Below, piece after piece: positions 7,581 through 16,015 of a stretch of 44,341 nt of DNA (the stretch's first letter is position 1; every line of letters starts with the position of its first letter). The notes under the pieces are model-generated. The model made no database searches. It was not told the DNA's origin and saw only the letters and a program-made list of their open reading frames with translations. Where the stretch lies: positions 1 through 44,341 of the forward strand of contig NZ_JTCM02000053.1 of NCBI RefSeq assembly GCF_000817785.2. The letters are read 5' to 3'. The position numbers and the translations under genes are program-made. This DNA is from Hassallia byssoidea VB512170 (GTDB lineage: Bacteria; Cyanobacteriota; Cyanobacteriia; Cyanobacteriales; Nostocaceae).

Positions 7581-8354
7581 ATGACAAGTAACCGTTTATA
7601 TCACATTGGCTTTGGGCAAGATGATTTGGGTTCACAGCCTCCCAGTATCGCTTTATTATCTGGCGATCCGGAACGCGCTCGTTTAATTGCTGAAAGTTAT
7701 TTGCAGGATGTGCGTTTGTTGTCGGAGAATCGCGGACTTAATAGTTATCTAGGATATTTGCCAAATAATCGCCCGATTTTATCTGCTACTAGTGGTATGG
7801 GTGCGCCTTCTTTGAGTATTGTGGTGAATGAGTTGGTGCAAGTAGGAATTCGGCAAATTATTCGCATTGGTACTTGCGGTTCAATTCAACCTTATATAAC
7901 TGTCGGTAGTGTTGTAATTAGCAGTGCGGCGTTATGTCGGCAAGGTGCAGCGAATGATATTGCACCTGTGGAGTATCCCGCAGCAGCCGATCCGTTTCTC
8001 ACGGTAGCGTTGGTTAATGCTGCACGCAAGTTAGAGATTTCGCATTACGTGGGGATTACGGCATCGGTGGATACTTTCTATGAAGGACAAGAACGCACTG
8101 ATTCGGCGAATCCTTATTTAATGCGATCGCTTGATGGCATCACTGAAGAATATCGCCGTTTAAATGTCTTGAATTATGAAATGGAATGTGGTACGCTGTT
8201 CAAGATTGCGGGAGTATATCAATTTGCAGCTGCTGCTGTTTGTGGTGTAGTTGCCCAGCGTACCAAGAGTGAAAATGTGATTTTAGAACAGAAAGATACT
8301 GCCGTTAAGAATGCGATCGCTGTGGCAGTACATGCGGCAGAAACTTTTGTTTAG
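7581..8354 (+). CDS. udp: Uridine phosphorylase (PNP/UDP family)
   Basis: A 257-residue nucleoside phosphorylase. It cleaves uridine, and possibly other pyrimidine nucleosides, with phosphate to give uracil and ribose-1-phosphate in the cytoplasm. Family features are clear: phosphate-binding GDPERA (29-34), RIGTCGSIQ in the middle, a DTFYEGQER segment in the uridine-binding region and NYEMECGTL near the C-terminus, whose Glu contacts the ribose. Length and motif order match the E. coli Udp type closely. It stands alone and is divergent from the EF-G gene; the 155-bp gap contains a twin-hairpin repeat. No strong Shine-Dalgarno precedes the ATG. Confidence 0.9.
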   Translation: MTSNRLYHIGFGQDDLGSQPPSIALLSGDPERARLIAESYLQDVRLLSENRGLNSYLGYLPNNRPILSATSGMGAPSLSIVVNELVQVGIRQIIRIGTCGSIQPYITVGSVVISSAALCRQGAANDIAPVEYPAAADPFLTVALVNAARKLEISHYVGITASVDTFYEGQERTDSANPYLMRSLDGITEEYRRLNVLNYEMECGTLFKIAGVYQFAAAAVCGVVAQRTKSENVILEQKDTAVKNAIAVAVHAAETFV

Positions 8355-8355
8355 T

Positions 8356-8570
8356 AGGAATGAGCGCAAAATCATGAAAAAACGAACCGCCCTTCTCCCA
8401 AAGGGAGACGCTGCGCGAACGGGTTCGCCAGTCCCCCATCGTGACGGAAAACGGAGCCACTGCGGTGGACGGGTCTCCCGGCATAAAGCAAGTGGCGTCC
8501 AAGACGGGGGCTGGACTCACCAAGGGCACCAAGGACGCCAAGGAGTAAGAGTTTAAGAGAGTTTTTGCGT
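8356..8570. repeat. Composite dispersed repeat, copy A
   Basis: It starts AGGAATGAGCGCAAAAT...AACGAACCGC (8356-8390) and ends AGAGTTTAAGAGAGTTTTTG (8548-8567). Between these edges lies a GC-rich palindromic insert (about 8391-8515). The edges match, in inverted orientation, the repeat at 9532-9620 on the other side of the HtrA-type gene. A third fragment of the right edge is at 15335-15361. No gene is seen from 8355 to 8621. Confidence 0.7.
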
Positions 8571-8621
8571 TCATTCCTGTTTAGGAAAATGCATCAGCCA
8601 GAAAATCAGGAAATTAGATAA

Positions 8622-9491
8622 TTATTGAATAGGTGTTCTGGCAATCAATTGGTTGGCTATCTGTTGCGCTTGATTGATGGGAATAGCAAATCCTAATCCT
8701 TGAGCGCCTTGAATTATAGCAGTATTGATGCCGATGACTTGTCCTTGTTGGTTTAAGAGTGGTCCGCCGGAATTACCTGGGTTAATGGCAGCATCGGTCT
8801 GAATAAAGTTAACTCGCCTACCTGCTGCGGAAATTATACCACCGGAGCGACCTGTGCCGCTAATAATGCCGACTGTAACGGTGTTGTCTAAACCTAAGGG
8901 ATTACCGATCGCGATCGCCCATTCTCCTGGTTTTAACTGATCGGAATTACCGATGCTGATAGCGGGTAAATTGTTAGCTTGGATTTTAACTACTGCGACG
9001 TCGGTTTGTCTATCTTGCCCCAAGACTCGACCGGTAAAGTTACGACCATCTTTTAAGGTAACTCTTACTGTGTCGGCTCCACCTAGAACGTGAGCGTTTG
9101 TCAGAATTAAACCGTTGGATCTAATGATGAAGCCGGAACCTGTTCCGCGTACCCGCCTTCCATAATTTGAATATCGACTTGCGATCGTTCTTGTTGAGTC
9201 TATCCGCACTACTGCTGAACCAGTTTTTTCGACAGCAGCGGCTATAAAGTTAGTATCTGTGTTGCTGATTGATGGCAATTGAGCGTAGACGCGGAGCGGT
9301 GAGGGGGTCGCAGTCTTGGCGGTTCCCGTCGATTGCGAACCCCCGAACCCGAAGGGCTTGTCGTCAGACATCGGCTGTTGAGATGGTACGGCGTTTGTGG
9401 GTACAATTTGTGCTGCGAATACTGCGGCTACTGCACCAAGAGAAACTAAAGACAAATTGCTGAGAGATTTTTTCAAAGATAAAGCAGACAT
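8622..9491 (-). CDS. Secreted HtrA/HhoA-type serine protease lacking a PDZ domain
   Basis: A 289-residue trypsin-like S1C protease. An N-terminal hydrophobic stretch (about 12-33, [20 protein letters not shown]) acts as a signal peptide or anchor. The triad is intact: His in LTNAHV, Asp in TDVAVVKI and Ser in NPGNSGGPL. It stops directly after the protease domain ([11 protein letters not shown]), where HhoA-type enzymes of about 390-400 residues continue into a PDZ domain. It is therefore either a PDZ-less form or a truncated gene. The linker at residues 42-72 is encoded by a GC-rich palindromic segment (about 9280-9370) resembling intergenic repeats, so it may be an in-frame repeat insertion. 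TAGGAA precedes the ATG. Inverted copies of a dispersed repeat flank the gene. It probably works in the periplasm or thylakoid lumen. Confidence 0.88.
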   Translation of the reverse strand: MSALSLKKSLSNLSLVSLGAVAAVFAAQIVPTNAVPSQQPMSDDKPFGFGGSQSTGTAKTATPSPLRVYAQLPSISNTDTNFIAAAVEKTGSAVVRIDSTRTIASRYSNYGRRVRGTGSGFIIRSNGLILTNAHVLGGADTVRVTLKDGRNFTGRVLGQDRQTDVAVVKIQANNLPAISIGNSDQLKPGEWAIAIGNPLGLDNTVTVGIISGTGRSGGIISAAGRRVNFIQTDAAINPGNSGGPLLNQQGQVIGINTAIIQGAQGLGFAIPINQAQQIANQLIARTPIQ

Positions 9492-9531
9492 TGCATTCCT
9501 AGTTTGAAGATGAATTTCAACACCAATAAAA

Positions 9532-9620
9532 CTTACGCAAAAATTCTCTTAAACCCTTCTTTCTCTGTGAACTCTGCGTTCTCTGCGGTTCGTTGTTTTA
9601 TAATTTTGCGCTCATTCCTG
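9532..9620. repeat. Dispersed repeat, copy B (inverted relative to 8356-8570)
   Basis: Read on the minus strand it begins CAGGAATGAGCGCAAAAT (9620-9603), contains AACGAACCGCAGAGAACG and ends TTAAGAGAATTTTTGCGTAA. This is the same frame of sequence as copy A without the 120-130 nt GC-rich insert. It fills most of the gap between the protease and M28 peptidase genes. Confidence 0.7.
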
Positions 9621-9650
9621 AAGACCTGCGTTTTTTTCCTCACTCACGAA

Positions 9651-10901
9651 TCAGTTAGTTTTGAGCAATCGCTTGAGGATATCTAATCCTACTTGAGTGG
9701 TTTGATCGAGCAGTTTTGGATCTATTGTTTTATCGTTGGGTGTGTGGTAGTTTGGCTCTGAACCTCGATAGAAAAAGAGGACGGGTACATTTTTATCGGC
9801 AAAGGATGCATGATCGCTGCCTCTGATGGAGCCAAATGTTTTAATTTGGGGAAGGGAGGCTTGAGCTAATGCAGTTAATGATGATGTACCGCCAATACCA
9901 AGTTGGTTATTAACACCTACCATGTCGAAGTTCATCATGCCTTTTAAGTTTGAGAGAAATTGTGGTTGAGCGGCATTGACAAAAGCCCGCGAACCGTGTA
10001 AACCGTCTTCTTCACCATCGAAGGCAATGAACCAAATTTGACGCGCTTGAGGTGTGTTAGATAAATTACGAGCGATCGCCAACACAACCGCTGTCCCGGA
10101 AGCGTTATCATTTGCTCCTGGTGAACCTGCTACTGAGTCATAATGTCCGCCCAGTATCGCTTTCGGCTGAGTCACACCTGGTAGATGAGCGATGACGTTG
10201 CGTCCGGTAACAATTTGTCGTTTGGCATTGACATTTAGATTAACTTGTGTATTTGGGGTTCGGGCAATTAAGGGATTACCTTTTTCCGCTGAAAGCCCTA
10301 ATACAGGAAGTTTTGCTTCACCACCGAGCGAACCACCATATAAATCACCCGGTTGATTGTTGACAATTATCAAACCAACTGCTCCGGCTGCGGCAGCATT
10401 TTCAGCTTTTTGAGAAAAGCGAATTTCACCGCGTTTGAGGATAGCGATCGCACCTTTAACATTGACTGCGGCAAAATCGGCGCTTCGTCCAACATTGGGA
10501 ACTGCAACCAACGGTGCATTTAACTTGCCAGGAATTGAACCATTCAGCGCTTGCCCTTCAATTGTGACATTATCGACAATCAGGTTTGAACCTAAATCTA
10601 CAAACTTTTGATATGTAAAAGTCTGAACTTCGGTGATGTAGCCGGCTTTGCGGTATTGATCGATTAGGTAGCTGCTAGCTTTCTCCATAACTGGTGTACC
10701 AGCAACTCGCGGTCCCAAATTGACCAAATTTTGCACATCTGCATAAGTGGAATTAGATTTAGCCTCAGAGGAAGTTGGAGCTTGAACAACTCCCTCAACG
10801 CGATTTGGTTGCATACAGGCTGTAGGCAGAGAAACCAAGACAGCCATTACCCCAGCCTGTAACCAAGAATTTGCTTGGTTTTTCTTCAATTGAGCAATCA
10901 C
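9651..10901 (-). CDS. M28 family metallopeptidase with PA domain, lipoprotein
   Basis: A 416-residue zinc aminopeptidase of the M28 (PA-inserted) type. The N-terminus (GVMAVLVSLPTAC) looks like a lipoprotein signal with Cys29 as the lipidated residue, placing the enzyme on the outer face of a membrane. A protease-associated domain occupies about 120-215 (GAIAILKRGEIRF, AAAAGAVGLIIVNN). The catalytic domain has all metal and active-site motifs: GGHYDS, GANDNASG, DGEEDGLHGS, NFDMVG and YHTPND. Translation probably starts at a GTG (10901), because the next Met is inside the signal sequence. A candidate small ORF ends 10 nt upstream. A second, membrane-anchored M28 peptidase lies at 27035. It probably trims peptides or extracellular proteins. 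Confidence 0.92.
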   Translation of the reverse strand: MIAQLKKNQANSWLQAGVMAVLVSLPTACMQPNRVEGVVQAPTSSEAKSNSTYADVQNLVNLGPRVAGTPVMEKASSYLIDQYRKAGYITEVQTFTYQKFVDLGSNLIVDNVTIEGQALNGSIPGKLNAPLVAVPNVGRSADFAAVNVKGAIAILKRGEIRFSQKAENAAAAGAVGLIIVNNQPGDLYGGSLGGEAKLPVLGLSAEKGNPLIARTPNTQVNLNVNAKRQIVTGRNVIAHLPGVTQPKAILGGHYDSVAGSPGANDNASGTAVVLAIARNLSNTPQARQIWFIAFDGEEDGLHGSRAFVNAAQPQFLSNLKGMMNFDMVGVNNQLGIGGTSSLTALAQASLPQIKTFGSIRGSDHASFADKNVPVLFFYRGSEPNYHTPNDKTIDPKLLDQTTQVGLDILKRLLKTN

Positions 10902-10911
10902 TTTTTATACT

Positions 10912-11064
10912 TCAAGTTTGACGGGAGCGCTTTCTAAATTTTATTTGCCGCTTTTTGTTCTCACGGCTGCTATGTTGTATATTTTTTTTGTCAGCCTCGG
11001 CAGCGAGGAAAGTTGCTATAGTAGCCGCAGTCACCGCAGCGTGTACAAACCCATTTTTGAGCAT
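10912..11064 (-). CDS. Possible small ORF upstream of the M28 peptidase (50 aa)
   Basis: An ATG-started frame of 50 codons. Residues 7-24 are hydrophobic/alanine-rich (VHAAVTAATIATFLAAEA) and residues 26-50 are strongly basic (KK, RENKKR, KFRKRSR). It stops 10 nt before the GTG of the peptidase, as a leader or co-transcribed small gene would. There is no good Shine-Dalgarno and no recognised family, and the opposite strand is also open, so it may be chance. Confidence 0.22.
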   Translation of the reverse strand: MLKNGFVHAAVTAATIATFLAAEADKKNIQHSSRENKKRQIKFRKRSRQT

Positions 11065-11185
11065 TGCTGTTAGGAAGTTGCTAAGTTTTTACCCAATCAA
11101 CCTAAGCTTTGTCTATATTGAGAAAATCACAGACTTCTCAGGTGTTCTTATTTCTTAGTGTGATGGCTAACTATGACAGAATAAT

Positions 11186-11452
11186 GTCAAGGAATTGGGA
11201 ATTGGGCATAGGTTTGGCTGTGCGTTGCGGTGAGACCAGCGCTGCGCTCCTGGTTTCCAAGAGTGCCGGCTCTGGCGAACCCGTTCGCGGAGCGTCTTTG
11301 AAGGAGAAGGGAGGTCACGAACGCTATCTGCACCTGCCGTCATTGGGCATTGGGAATTGGGCATTGGGCATTAAGCATTGAGTAAAACGTTATTTACATC
11401 CGGTAAGTATTTATGCATGATTGTGTGAGAGACTCTTTCCATGCCCATTGCC
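11186..11452. repeat. GGGAATT/GGGCATT heptad repeats flanking a palindromic repeat
   Basis: Short tandem heptads (GGAATTGGGAATTGGGCATA at 11191-11210, and 11343-11377) bracket a GC-rich palindromic repeat (about 11220-11335). The reverse-complement heptads at 11439-11485 run into the 3' end of the histidine-kinase gene. No gene is supported between 11065 and 11452. Confidence 0.75.
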
Positions 11453-12706
11453 CTATGCCCGATGCCCTATGCCCCATTCCCCATTTGGTAATTCTATTTG
11501 AAATGTGGAACCTTGTCCAAACAAACTTTTTGCGGTGATTTGCCCTTTGTGCGCTTGTATAATTTGTTGAGCGATCGCTAATCCTAATCCAAAGCCACCA
11601 GTTTGACGCGCTCGTGCGGTATCCACACGGTAAAATCTTTCAAAGATATGCGGTAAATCTTCCTCCGGGATGCCGATTCCGCTGTCTTCTACTTGAATGA
11701 TGGCTCGATGCGATTGTGTAAATAGCCGTATTTGAATACTACCAGATAAGGTATACTTAAAAGCGTTGGTGAGTAGATTGACGATCGCCTGTTTCAACAA
11801 GTCTGCATCAGCTTTCACGTTCACGGGTAATTCTGGTAGTTGAGCAGAGAAAGTCAGGTTTTGTGCAATTGCTTGTTCTTGGTAGTTATCTAAGAGCGAT
11901 CGCACTAATTCAACCAAATCAATATTTTTTAACTTTGCAGCGTCTAGCGCTCCGTTATGACGAGAGAGAAACAGCAAATTACCAATCAGCACACTCATCG
12001 ATTTGGCAATTTCCACAATATTTTCTAAGCGAAAACGCTGCTCCGCTTCATCAAATGGTGGCATTAATGCTACTTGAGCATTACTTAAAACCGCTGCCAC
12101 AGGAGCGCGTAATTCATGGGATGCATCAGCCGTAAAACGTTGCAATTGCTCGTAAGCTCGACGGGTCGGTTGCATGGCAAGTCCCCCCAGAAACCAGCCT
12201 GTAATGCCAATTACACTTAAAGTTACTGGCACTCCCAGTGTCAAAAATAACCGCCATCGATTCAAACTCTTTTGCACAGAAGATACAGAAGTGGCAGTTT
12301 GCAAATAGCCAATTATCGCTTTATCTTGTATAACTGGCAACGTTAATTGCCGGAGCGATTCTTTTTTTGCAGTTGTTTGGATAGTTTGATAACCAGGAGC
12401 AACAGTTAATATTTTGTCGGCATTAGCATCAGTAAATTCTACTAATTGTTTGTTGGCATTGTACCACCGGATATATACAAGTTCGCTGTTGAGTGGCGAT
12501 AGTTGATTGCTTAAAACAGAAATATACTTTTGTTTAACTTGTGCATTCTGTGCGATCGCTTTACTTTTGGCAAACAGCGCATCATCAAAAGCCTGAAGTT
12601 GCTCTTTAGCTGCTAGATAATAACCTACTCCAGCAAAAACGATGAGGATACTCCCCATTGAGAATGCGAACAAATTAGCCAGGTTACGACGACTGCGATT
12701 AAACAT
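11453..12706 (-). CDS. Membrane sensor histidine kinase (pair with 12850-13539)
   Basis: A 417-residue kinase. TM1 (about 11-31) and TM2 (about 152-176) enclose a periplasmic sensor loop of roughly 120 residues. A HisKA domain follows with the phospho-acceptor His197 ([10 protein letters not shown]), then a HATPase domain with the N box ([10 protein letters not shown]), G1 (EDSGIGI), F box (FERFYR) and G2 (GFGLGLAI). The last nine residues (GEWGIGHRA) and the stop are encoded by the heptad repeat that follows, so the original C-terminus was probably altered by repeat growth. The ATG at 12706 is used; the repeat array upstream separates it from the response-regulator gene. Overall form resembles cyanobacterial RppB/NrsS-type kinases, but the ligand cannot be assigned. 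Confidence 0.92.
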   Translation of the reverse strand: MFNRSRRNLANLFAFSMGSILIVFAGVGYYLAAKEQLQAFDDALFAKSKAIAQNAQVKQKYISVLSNQLSPLNSELVYIRWYNANKQLVEFTDANADKILTVAPGYQTIQTTAKKESLRQLTLPVIQDKAIIGYLQTATSVSSVQKSLNRWRLFLTLGVPVTLSVIGITGWFLGGLAMQPTRRAYEQLQRFTADASHELRAPVAAVLSNAQVALMPPFDEAEQRFRLENIVEIAKSMSVLIGNLLFLSRHNGALDAAKLKNIDLVELVRSLLDNYQEQAIAQNLTFSAQLPELPVNVKADADLLKQAIVNLLTNAFKYTLSGSIQIRLFTQSHRAIIQVEDSGIGIPEEDLPHIFERFYRVDTARARQTGGFGLGLAIAQQIIQAHKGQITAKSLFGQGSTFQIELPNGEWGIGHRA

Positions 12707-12849
12707 GGTCAAGAGTCAAGGGTCAAAAGTCAACAGTCAAAAGTTAAGAGTCAACAGTCAAGAGTCAACAGTCAAGAGTCAACGATCAATAGTTAAGAAT
12801 TTTGGACTTTAGACTTTGGATTCTTGACTCTGGACTTTGGACTCCAAAT
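12707..12849. repeat. Heptad short tandem repeat (GTCAACA/GTCAAGA) between regulator and kinase
   Basis: About a dozen imperfect heptads (GTCAAGA, GTCAACA, GTCAAAA) run from 12709 to about 12795, followed by a reversed form (TTGGACT, TTGACTC) to 12845. The array begins directly upstream of the kinase ATG, so the intergenic leader inside this two-gene operon consists entirely of repeat. Confidence 0.85.
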
Positions 12850-13539
12850 TTATGACGCATCAGTTTTTTCCGGAACGTTCAAGCGGTATCCCATACCGTA
12901 AACTGTTTCTAACCAATCTTTTGCCCCAACTGTCTGCAAACGCTGTCGCAGTCTGCGTACTAATGTTGTTACAGCGTTGCTTTCAGGTTCTGTTCCCCAT
13001 CCCCACAGTGATTGTTCAATTTGAGTGTGAGATAAAACTTGACGTGGGTGACGCATCATGTATTCCATAAGTTGAAATTCTCGACCAGAAAGTTGAGCAG
13101 TTACTTGATGGCGTTGTATAGTTAGGTTGGTTAGGTCAAGATGTAAAGACGCCAAACTAAGTGTATCTCCAATCCATTGTGGCGATCGCCTGCCTAATGC
13201 TCGCACTCTTGCTAAAAGTTCAATAATATCAATCGGTTTCACTAAATAATCGTCTGCACCAGCATCCAAACCAATAACTTTATCTGAAGTGGTATCTTTA
13301 GCAGTCAACATCAAAACTGGGGCAGTTTTTCCCATTCGTCGATATTCTTGACAAAGCTTAATTCCGCTGACTTGAGGCAGCATCCAATCTAAAATTAACA
13401 AATCATAATCTTTTTGAGATATCAACCACTGAGCGGTTTCTCCATCTTCAATTGCATCAACAATGTGTCCTGCTTTAATCAGCGCAGCACGCAATGGTTC
13501 TAATTGAGCTGGATCGTCTTCTACCAGTAAAATTAACAT
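12850..13539 (-). CDS. OmpR/PhoB-family response regulator
   Basis: A 229-residue regulator. The receiver domain (1-118) has the acidic pair in VEDD, phospho-acceptor Asp51 (LLILDWMLP), Thr in LMLTAKD and Lys in YLVKP, so it should be phosphorylatable. The C-terminal winged helix (about 130-222) has SGREFQLMEYMMRHP and the recognition region AVTTLVRRLRQRL, ending in ETVYGMGYRLN. It is transcribed just ahead of the sensor kinase at 11453 and is presumably its partner. Similarity to the cyanobacterial RppA type is plausible but not decisive. No ribosome-binding site stands out. Confidence 0.92.
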   Translation of the reverse strand: MLILLVEDDPAQLEPLRAALIKAGHIVDAIEDGETAQWLISQKDYDLLILDWMLPQVSGIKLCQEYRRMGKTAPVLMLTAKDTTSDKVIGLDAGADDYLVKPIDIIELLARVRALGRRSPQWIGDTLSLASLHLDLTNLTIQRHQVTAQLSGREFQLMEYMMRHPRQVLSHTQIEQSLWGWGTEPESNAVTTLVRRLRQRLQTVGAKDWLETVYGMGYRLNVPEKTDAS

Positions 13540-13576
13540 ATTAAATACATGTATTATATTTTTCTTCCCCCCTTTT

Positions 13577-13606
13577 GTACAGACGCGATGTTCCTAGCGT
13601 CTCTAC
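13577..13606. repeat. Palindromic dispersed repeat (GTACAGACGC...GCGTCTCTAC)
   Basis: GTACAGACGC (13577-13586) pairs imperfectly with GCGTCTCTAC (13597-13606). It resembles the GTAGAGACG...CGTCTCTAC repeats at 15934 and 21840. It interrupts the upstream reading frame of the next gene and argues against starting that gene at 13549. Confidence 0.6.
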
Positions 13607-13620
13607 TCCCCACTTTCTTT

Positions 13621-14019
13621 ATGCTACAAGCTAGATGGTTTCAAATATTGCGTGCTTTAGGATTGGAGTTTTGGCTTCTTTTACCTTTGTTGGGACTTGC
13701 TTTTTGGGCAGCAAGTGGATTTGTTACGGATAAATTGTTGAATCGTTCTTTGAGTACGGATAAATATTTGCGGGCTGATATTCAATTAGCAAAAAAAGCT
13801 CCGAAAACTACATTATCAATTAAGGCAGAAATTAACAAGCTTAAAGGTTTTTCTACGGTGACAGTTAAAACGGCAAACTCAAATTTAAAAGAGTTAAAAT
13901 TTGAGTTTGCATTTACAGAGTTAAGTCAGGTAGAAATGGCAATCAGTCAAGAGTTAGGATTGTCTGGTGAGGATGTGAGAAGGTTGGTACGCTACGAAAT
14001 TATTGAGAAAAAGATGTAG
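13621..14019 (+). CDS. Small membrane-anchored protein of unknown function
   Basis: A 132-residue protein with one predicted membrane helix near the N-terminus (about 14-36, LEFWLLLPLLGLAFWAASG) and a soluble C-terminal part rich in Lys, Glu and Leu. No known domain is recognised. The ATG at 13621 is chosen because the frame upstream to 13549 runs through a dispersed repeat. The stop codon TAG lies inside the left edge (GTAGT) of the twin-hairpin repeat at 14014, so that repeat may define the present C-terminus. It is divergent from the response-regulator gene. Real coding is supported by the sustained frame and plausible membrane topology; the function is unknown. Confidence 0.65.
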   Translation: MLQARWFQILRALGLEFWLLLPLLGLAFWAASGFVTDKLLNRSLSTDKYLRADIQLAKKAPKTTLSIKAEINKLKGFSTVTVKTANSNLKELKFEFAFTELSQVEMAISQELGLSGEDVRRLVRYEIIEKKM

Positions 14020-14068
14020 TAAGCACTTCAGTGCTTAAGATATATAAGCACTTCAGTGCTTACTACGA
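14014..14068. repeat. Twin-hairpin dispersed repeat supplying a stop codon
   Basis: ATGTAGT, hairpin AAGCACT/AGTGCTT (14021-14036), an 9-nt spacer, an identical hairpin (14046-14061), then ACTACGA (14062-14068). TAG at 14017-14019 is the stop of the preceding gene. Same architecture as 7514-7564 with a different stem sequence. Confidence 0.85.
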
Positions 14069-14075
14069 AAAAAAT

Positions 14076-15191
14076 TCAATGAATTGGTTGATTGCGGTTT
14101 CTTAAAAAGCCTCCACTACGTTTTGCTAAAACTGTTTGAATTTCGGCGATGATTGATAAAGCTATTTCTTCGGGGGTATCTGCTCCTGTATCGATGCCAA
14201 TTGGCGCGTATAATCTTTGTAGTTGGTCTTGGCTATAAGTTATTTTTTCGGCTGATAAATCTTGAAGTAGTTTTTCTGTGCGCTGTTTGGGTCCTAAAAT
14301 ACCGATATAACGTGCGGGTGATGGTAAAAGCGTTTTCAGAATTTCTAAATCGTCGAGATAATTGTGTGTCATGACTACAGCGATCGCGTTTTCATCTATA
14401 GCTATTTCTTTGTGGACTATTTCCCGACGGGTGAGAATCACTTTGTCTGCGATCGCTAATCGTTCTGTTGTTGCTGAATGCGATCGGCAATCAACTACTG
14501 TAACATCCCACCCCAATGCTTTGGCAAAGTTAACTACAGGCACAGCGTCACGTCCTGCACCATATATAATTAGTGGTGTTGCTGGTTGGATGACTTCGAT
14601 TAACACTTCTATGCTGCCTGATAATTGGTACTTCTGGACTGTTGAAAGTTGATTGTCCAAAGCAGCTTGAGCGTCTTTAATAAGAAGTTTTGTTAAGTTT
14701 GCTTGTTCAATATCAGTTATTACACTACTATCATAATTAAGAATTAGGCGCGAGCCGACTTTGACATTCAGCGCATCCTCTACACTGAAGACGGTAGCGA
14801 TAACGCCGCGCTGTTGATTATTTAAGCACTGAGCAATAAATGCGATCGCATTAACTTTCCTTTCCACGTCCAAGCGTTCGATAAGTACTTGCACAACGCC
14901 GTTGCAGCCCAGCCCAAATCCCCAGACGATATCTTCATCAGCAGTGTTATCGTAAGTGACTACAATCGGTTCACCTAAATTCATAGAAAGGCGAGTATGT
15001 TGAAAGACATCATTTTCTAGACAACCACCGCTAATTGCGCCAATTATTTTTCCGGTATTTGTCATCAACATTTTCGCACCCGGACGGCGATACGTTGAAC
15101 CAAAGGTGTTGACTACAGTCGCCAAGTATGAAGTTTCACCGCTTTTTTGGCTGTCGTCGAAGGCTTTGAGAATTGCTTGTAACTCGTTCAT
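14076..15191 (-). CDS. xdhC: XdhC/CoxI family protein (molybdenum-enzyme maturation)
   Basis: A 371-residue XdhC-family protein. The family binds molybdenum cofactor and helps sulfurate and insert it into xanthine-dehydrogenase-type hydroxylases. The N-terminal XdhC/CoxI domain (about 1-105) has TFGSTYRRPGAKM, GAISGGCLENDVF and GFGLGCNGVVQVLIE. The C-terminal Rossmann-type domain begins at LIIYGAGRDAVPVV (about 208) and contains VVMTHNYLDD and YIGILGPKQR, ending with APIGIDTGADTPEEIALSI. No hydroxylase subunits are in the window; the MobA-like gene at 21989 is the only other molybdenum-cofactor-type gene and is on the opposite strand. The last residues lie just beyond a twin-hairpin repeat. 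Confidence 0.9.
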   Translation of the reverse strand: MNELQAILKAFDDSQKSGETSYLATVVNTFGSTYRRPGAKMLMTNTGKIIGAISGGCLENDVFQHTRLSMNLGEPIVVTYDNTADEDIVWGFGLGCNGVVQVLIERLDVERKVNAIAFIAQCLNNQQRGVIATVFSVEDALNVKVGSRLILNYDSSVITDIEQANLTKLLIKDAQAALDNQLSTVQKYQLSGSIEVLIEVIQPATPLIIYGAGRDAVPVVNFAKALGWDVTVVDCRSHSATTERLAIADKVILTRREIVHKEIAIDENAIAVVMTHNYLDDLEILKTLLPSPARYIGILGPKQRTEKLLQDLSAEKITYSQDQLQRLYAPIGIDTGADTPEEIALSIIAEIQTVLAKRSGGFLRNRNQPIH

Positions 15192-15334
15192 ACTGAGTTT
15201 TGCTCAAATATGTAATTTGTTTGTAGGGTTGTTGGCTATTAACGAAGCTTTAATACTCATTAATAACGAATTGTACTCATACTTTATAATGGAACCAGTT
15301 GTAACGTAAAAGTGCGATTGAAAAACGTATAAAT

Positions 15335-15361
15335 AAGAGTTTGAGAGACTTTTTGCGTAAG
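15335..15361. repeat. Fragment of dispersed repeat (AAGAGTTTGAGAGACTTTTTGCG)
   Basis: It matches the right edge of the repeat copies at 8356-8570 and 9532-9620. The 15192-15385 gap holds nothing else recognisable. Confidence 0.55.
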
Positions 15362-15385
15362 TTTTAACAAATAAGCATTAAACAG

Positions 15386-15847
15386 TCAATTATTCACCTT
15401 AGCAGAATTATCTGCCGGATAAGTCAGACTCCAGTTATATTTATCATGAAGTTGGAAATACTTTCCTTGAAAAATTAATCGCAAAGCCAGCCGAGTTCTA
15501 ATGTAATCTCTAATTAGATGCGTTCCCGGTTCTGCAAGGATGTCATCATAGTATTGACTATTGCCAAAAGGCTTTTCGCAGAAACTGCCAACATGTTTAA
15601 CCGTTAAAATAAAGAATGGCGATTCCTTGTATTTATCTGGAACCATAAATATGGCGTATACGTGGTGTTCGCCAAGCCACGGTTCAACAATGACTTTGCT
15701 AGCATATACTTGGAATTTTTGCCTTTTTGATGTCAGAAAAGGTTCTGCATTACAAGCAGTATCATTTAGAGGCATCCACAGTGTAATAAACGAGAGCGAA
15801 AGTAGAAAAATTATAATATAAGTAACGAGGCGACGCATAAACAGCAA
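15386..15847 (-). CDS. Exported protein of unknown function
   Basis: A 153-residue protein with a basic N-terminus (MRR) and a hydrophobic segment (about 6-25, LVTYIIIFLLSLSFITLWMP) that should serve as a signal peptide or anchor. The rest is a soluble region with two Cys (about 32 and 89) that could form a disulfide after export. No family is recognised. Initiation could be at the first ATG or at MRR three codons later (15838); neither has a clear Shine-Dalgarno. It is flanked by repeats on both sides and is not obviously in an operon. Confidence 0.6.
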   Translation of the reverse strand: MLFMRRLVTYIIIFLLSLSFITLWMPLNDTACNAEPFLTSKRQKFQVYASKVIVEPWLGEHHVYAIFMVPDKYKESPFFILTVKHVGSFCEKPFGNSQYYDDILAEPGTHLIRDYIRTRLALRLIFQGKYFQLHDKYNWSLTYPADNSAKVNN

Positions 15848-15933
15848 GAGAAAGTATTTGTGTTCACATTCAAAATAAAAGTTAGCGATCGCCTATATTC
15901 AACTTATATCATGGGAGCGCAAATCACACATAT

Positions 15934-15962
15934 TGTAGAGACATTCCTCAGGAACGTCTCTA
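15934..15962. repeat. Palindromic repeat GTAGAGACATTCC-TCA-GGAACGTCTCTA
   Basis: Two arms of about 13 nt around a 3-nt loop. The arms are the same sequence as the unit of the 21-bp tandem array at 21840. No gene is seen from 15848 to 16015. Confidence 0.75.
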
Positions 15963-16015
15963 ATAACGTTTTACTTCTCGGTGTTTTTATTACTCAATTA
16001 CAAAAATCCTCTTTT

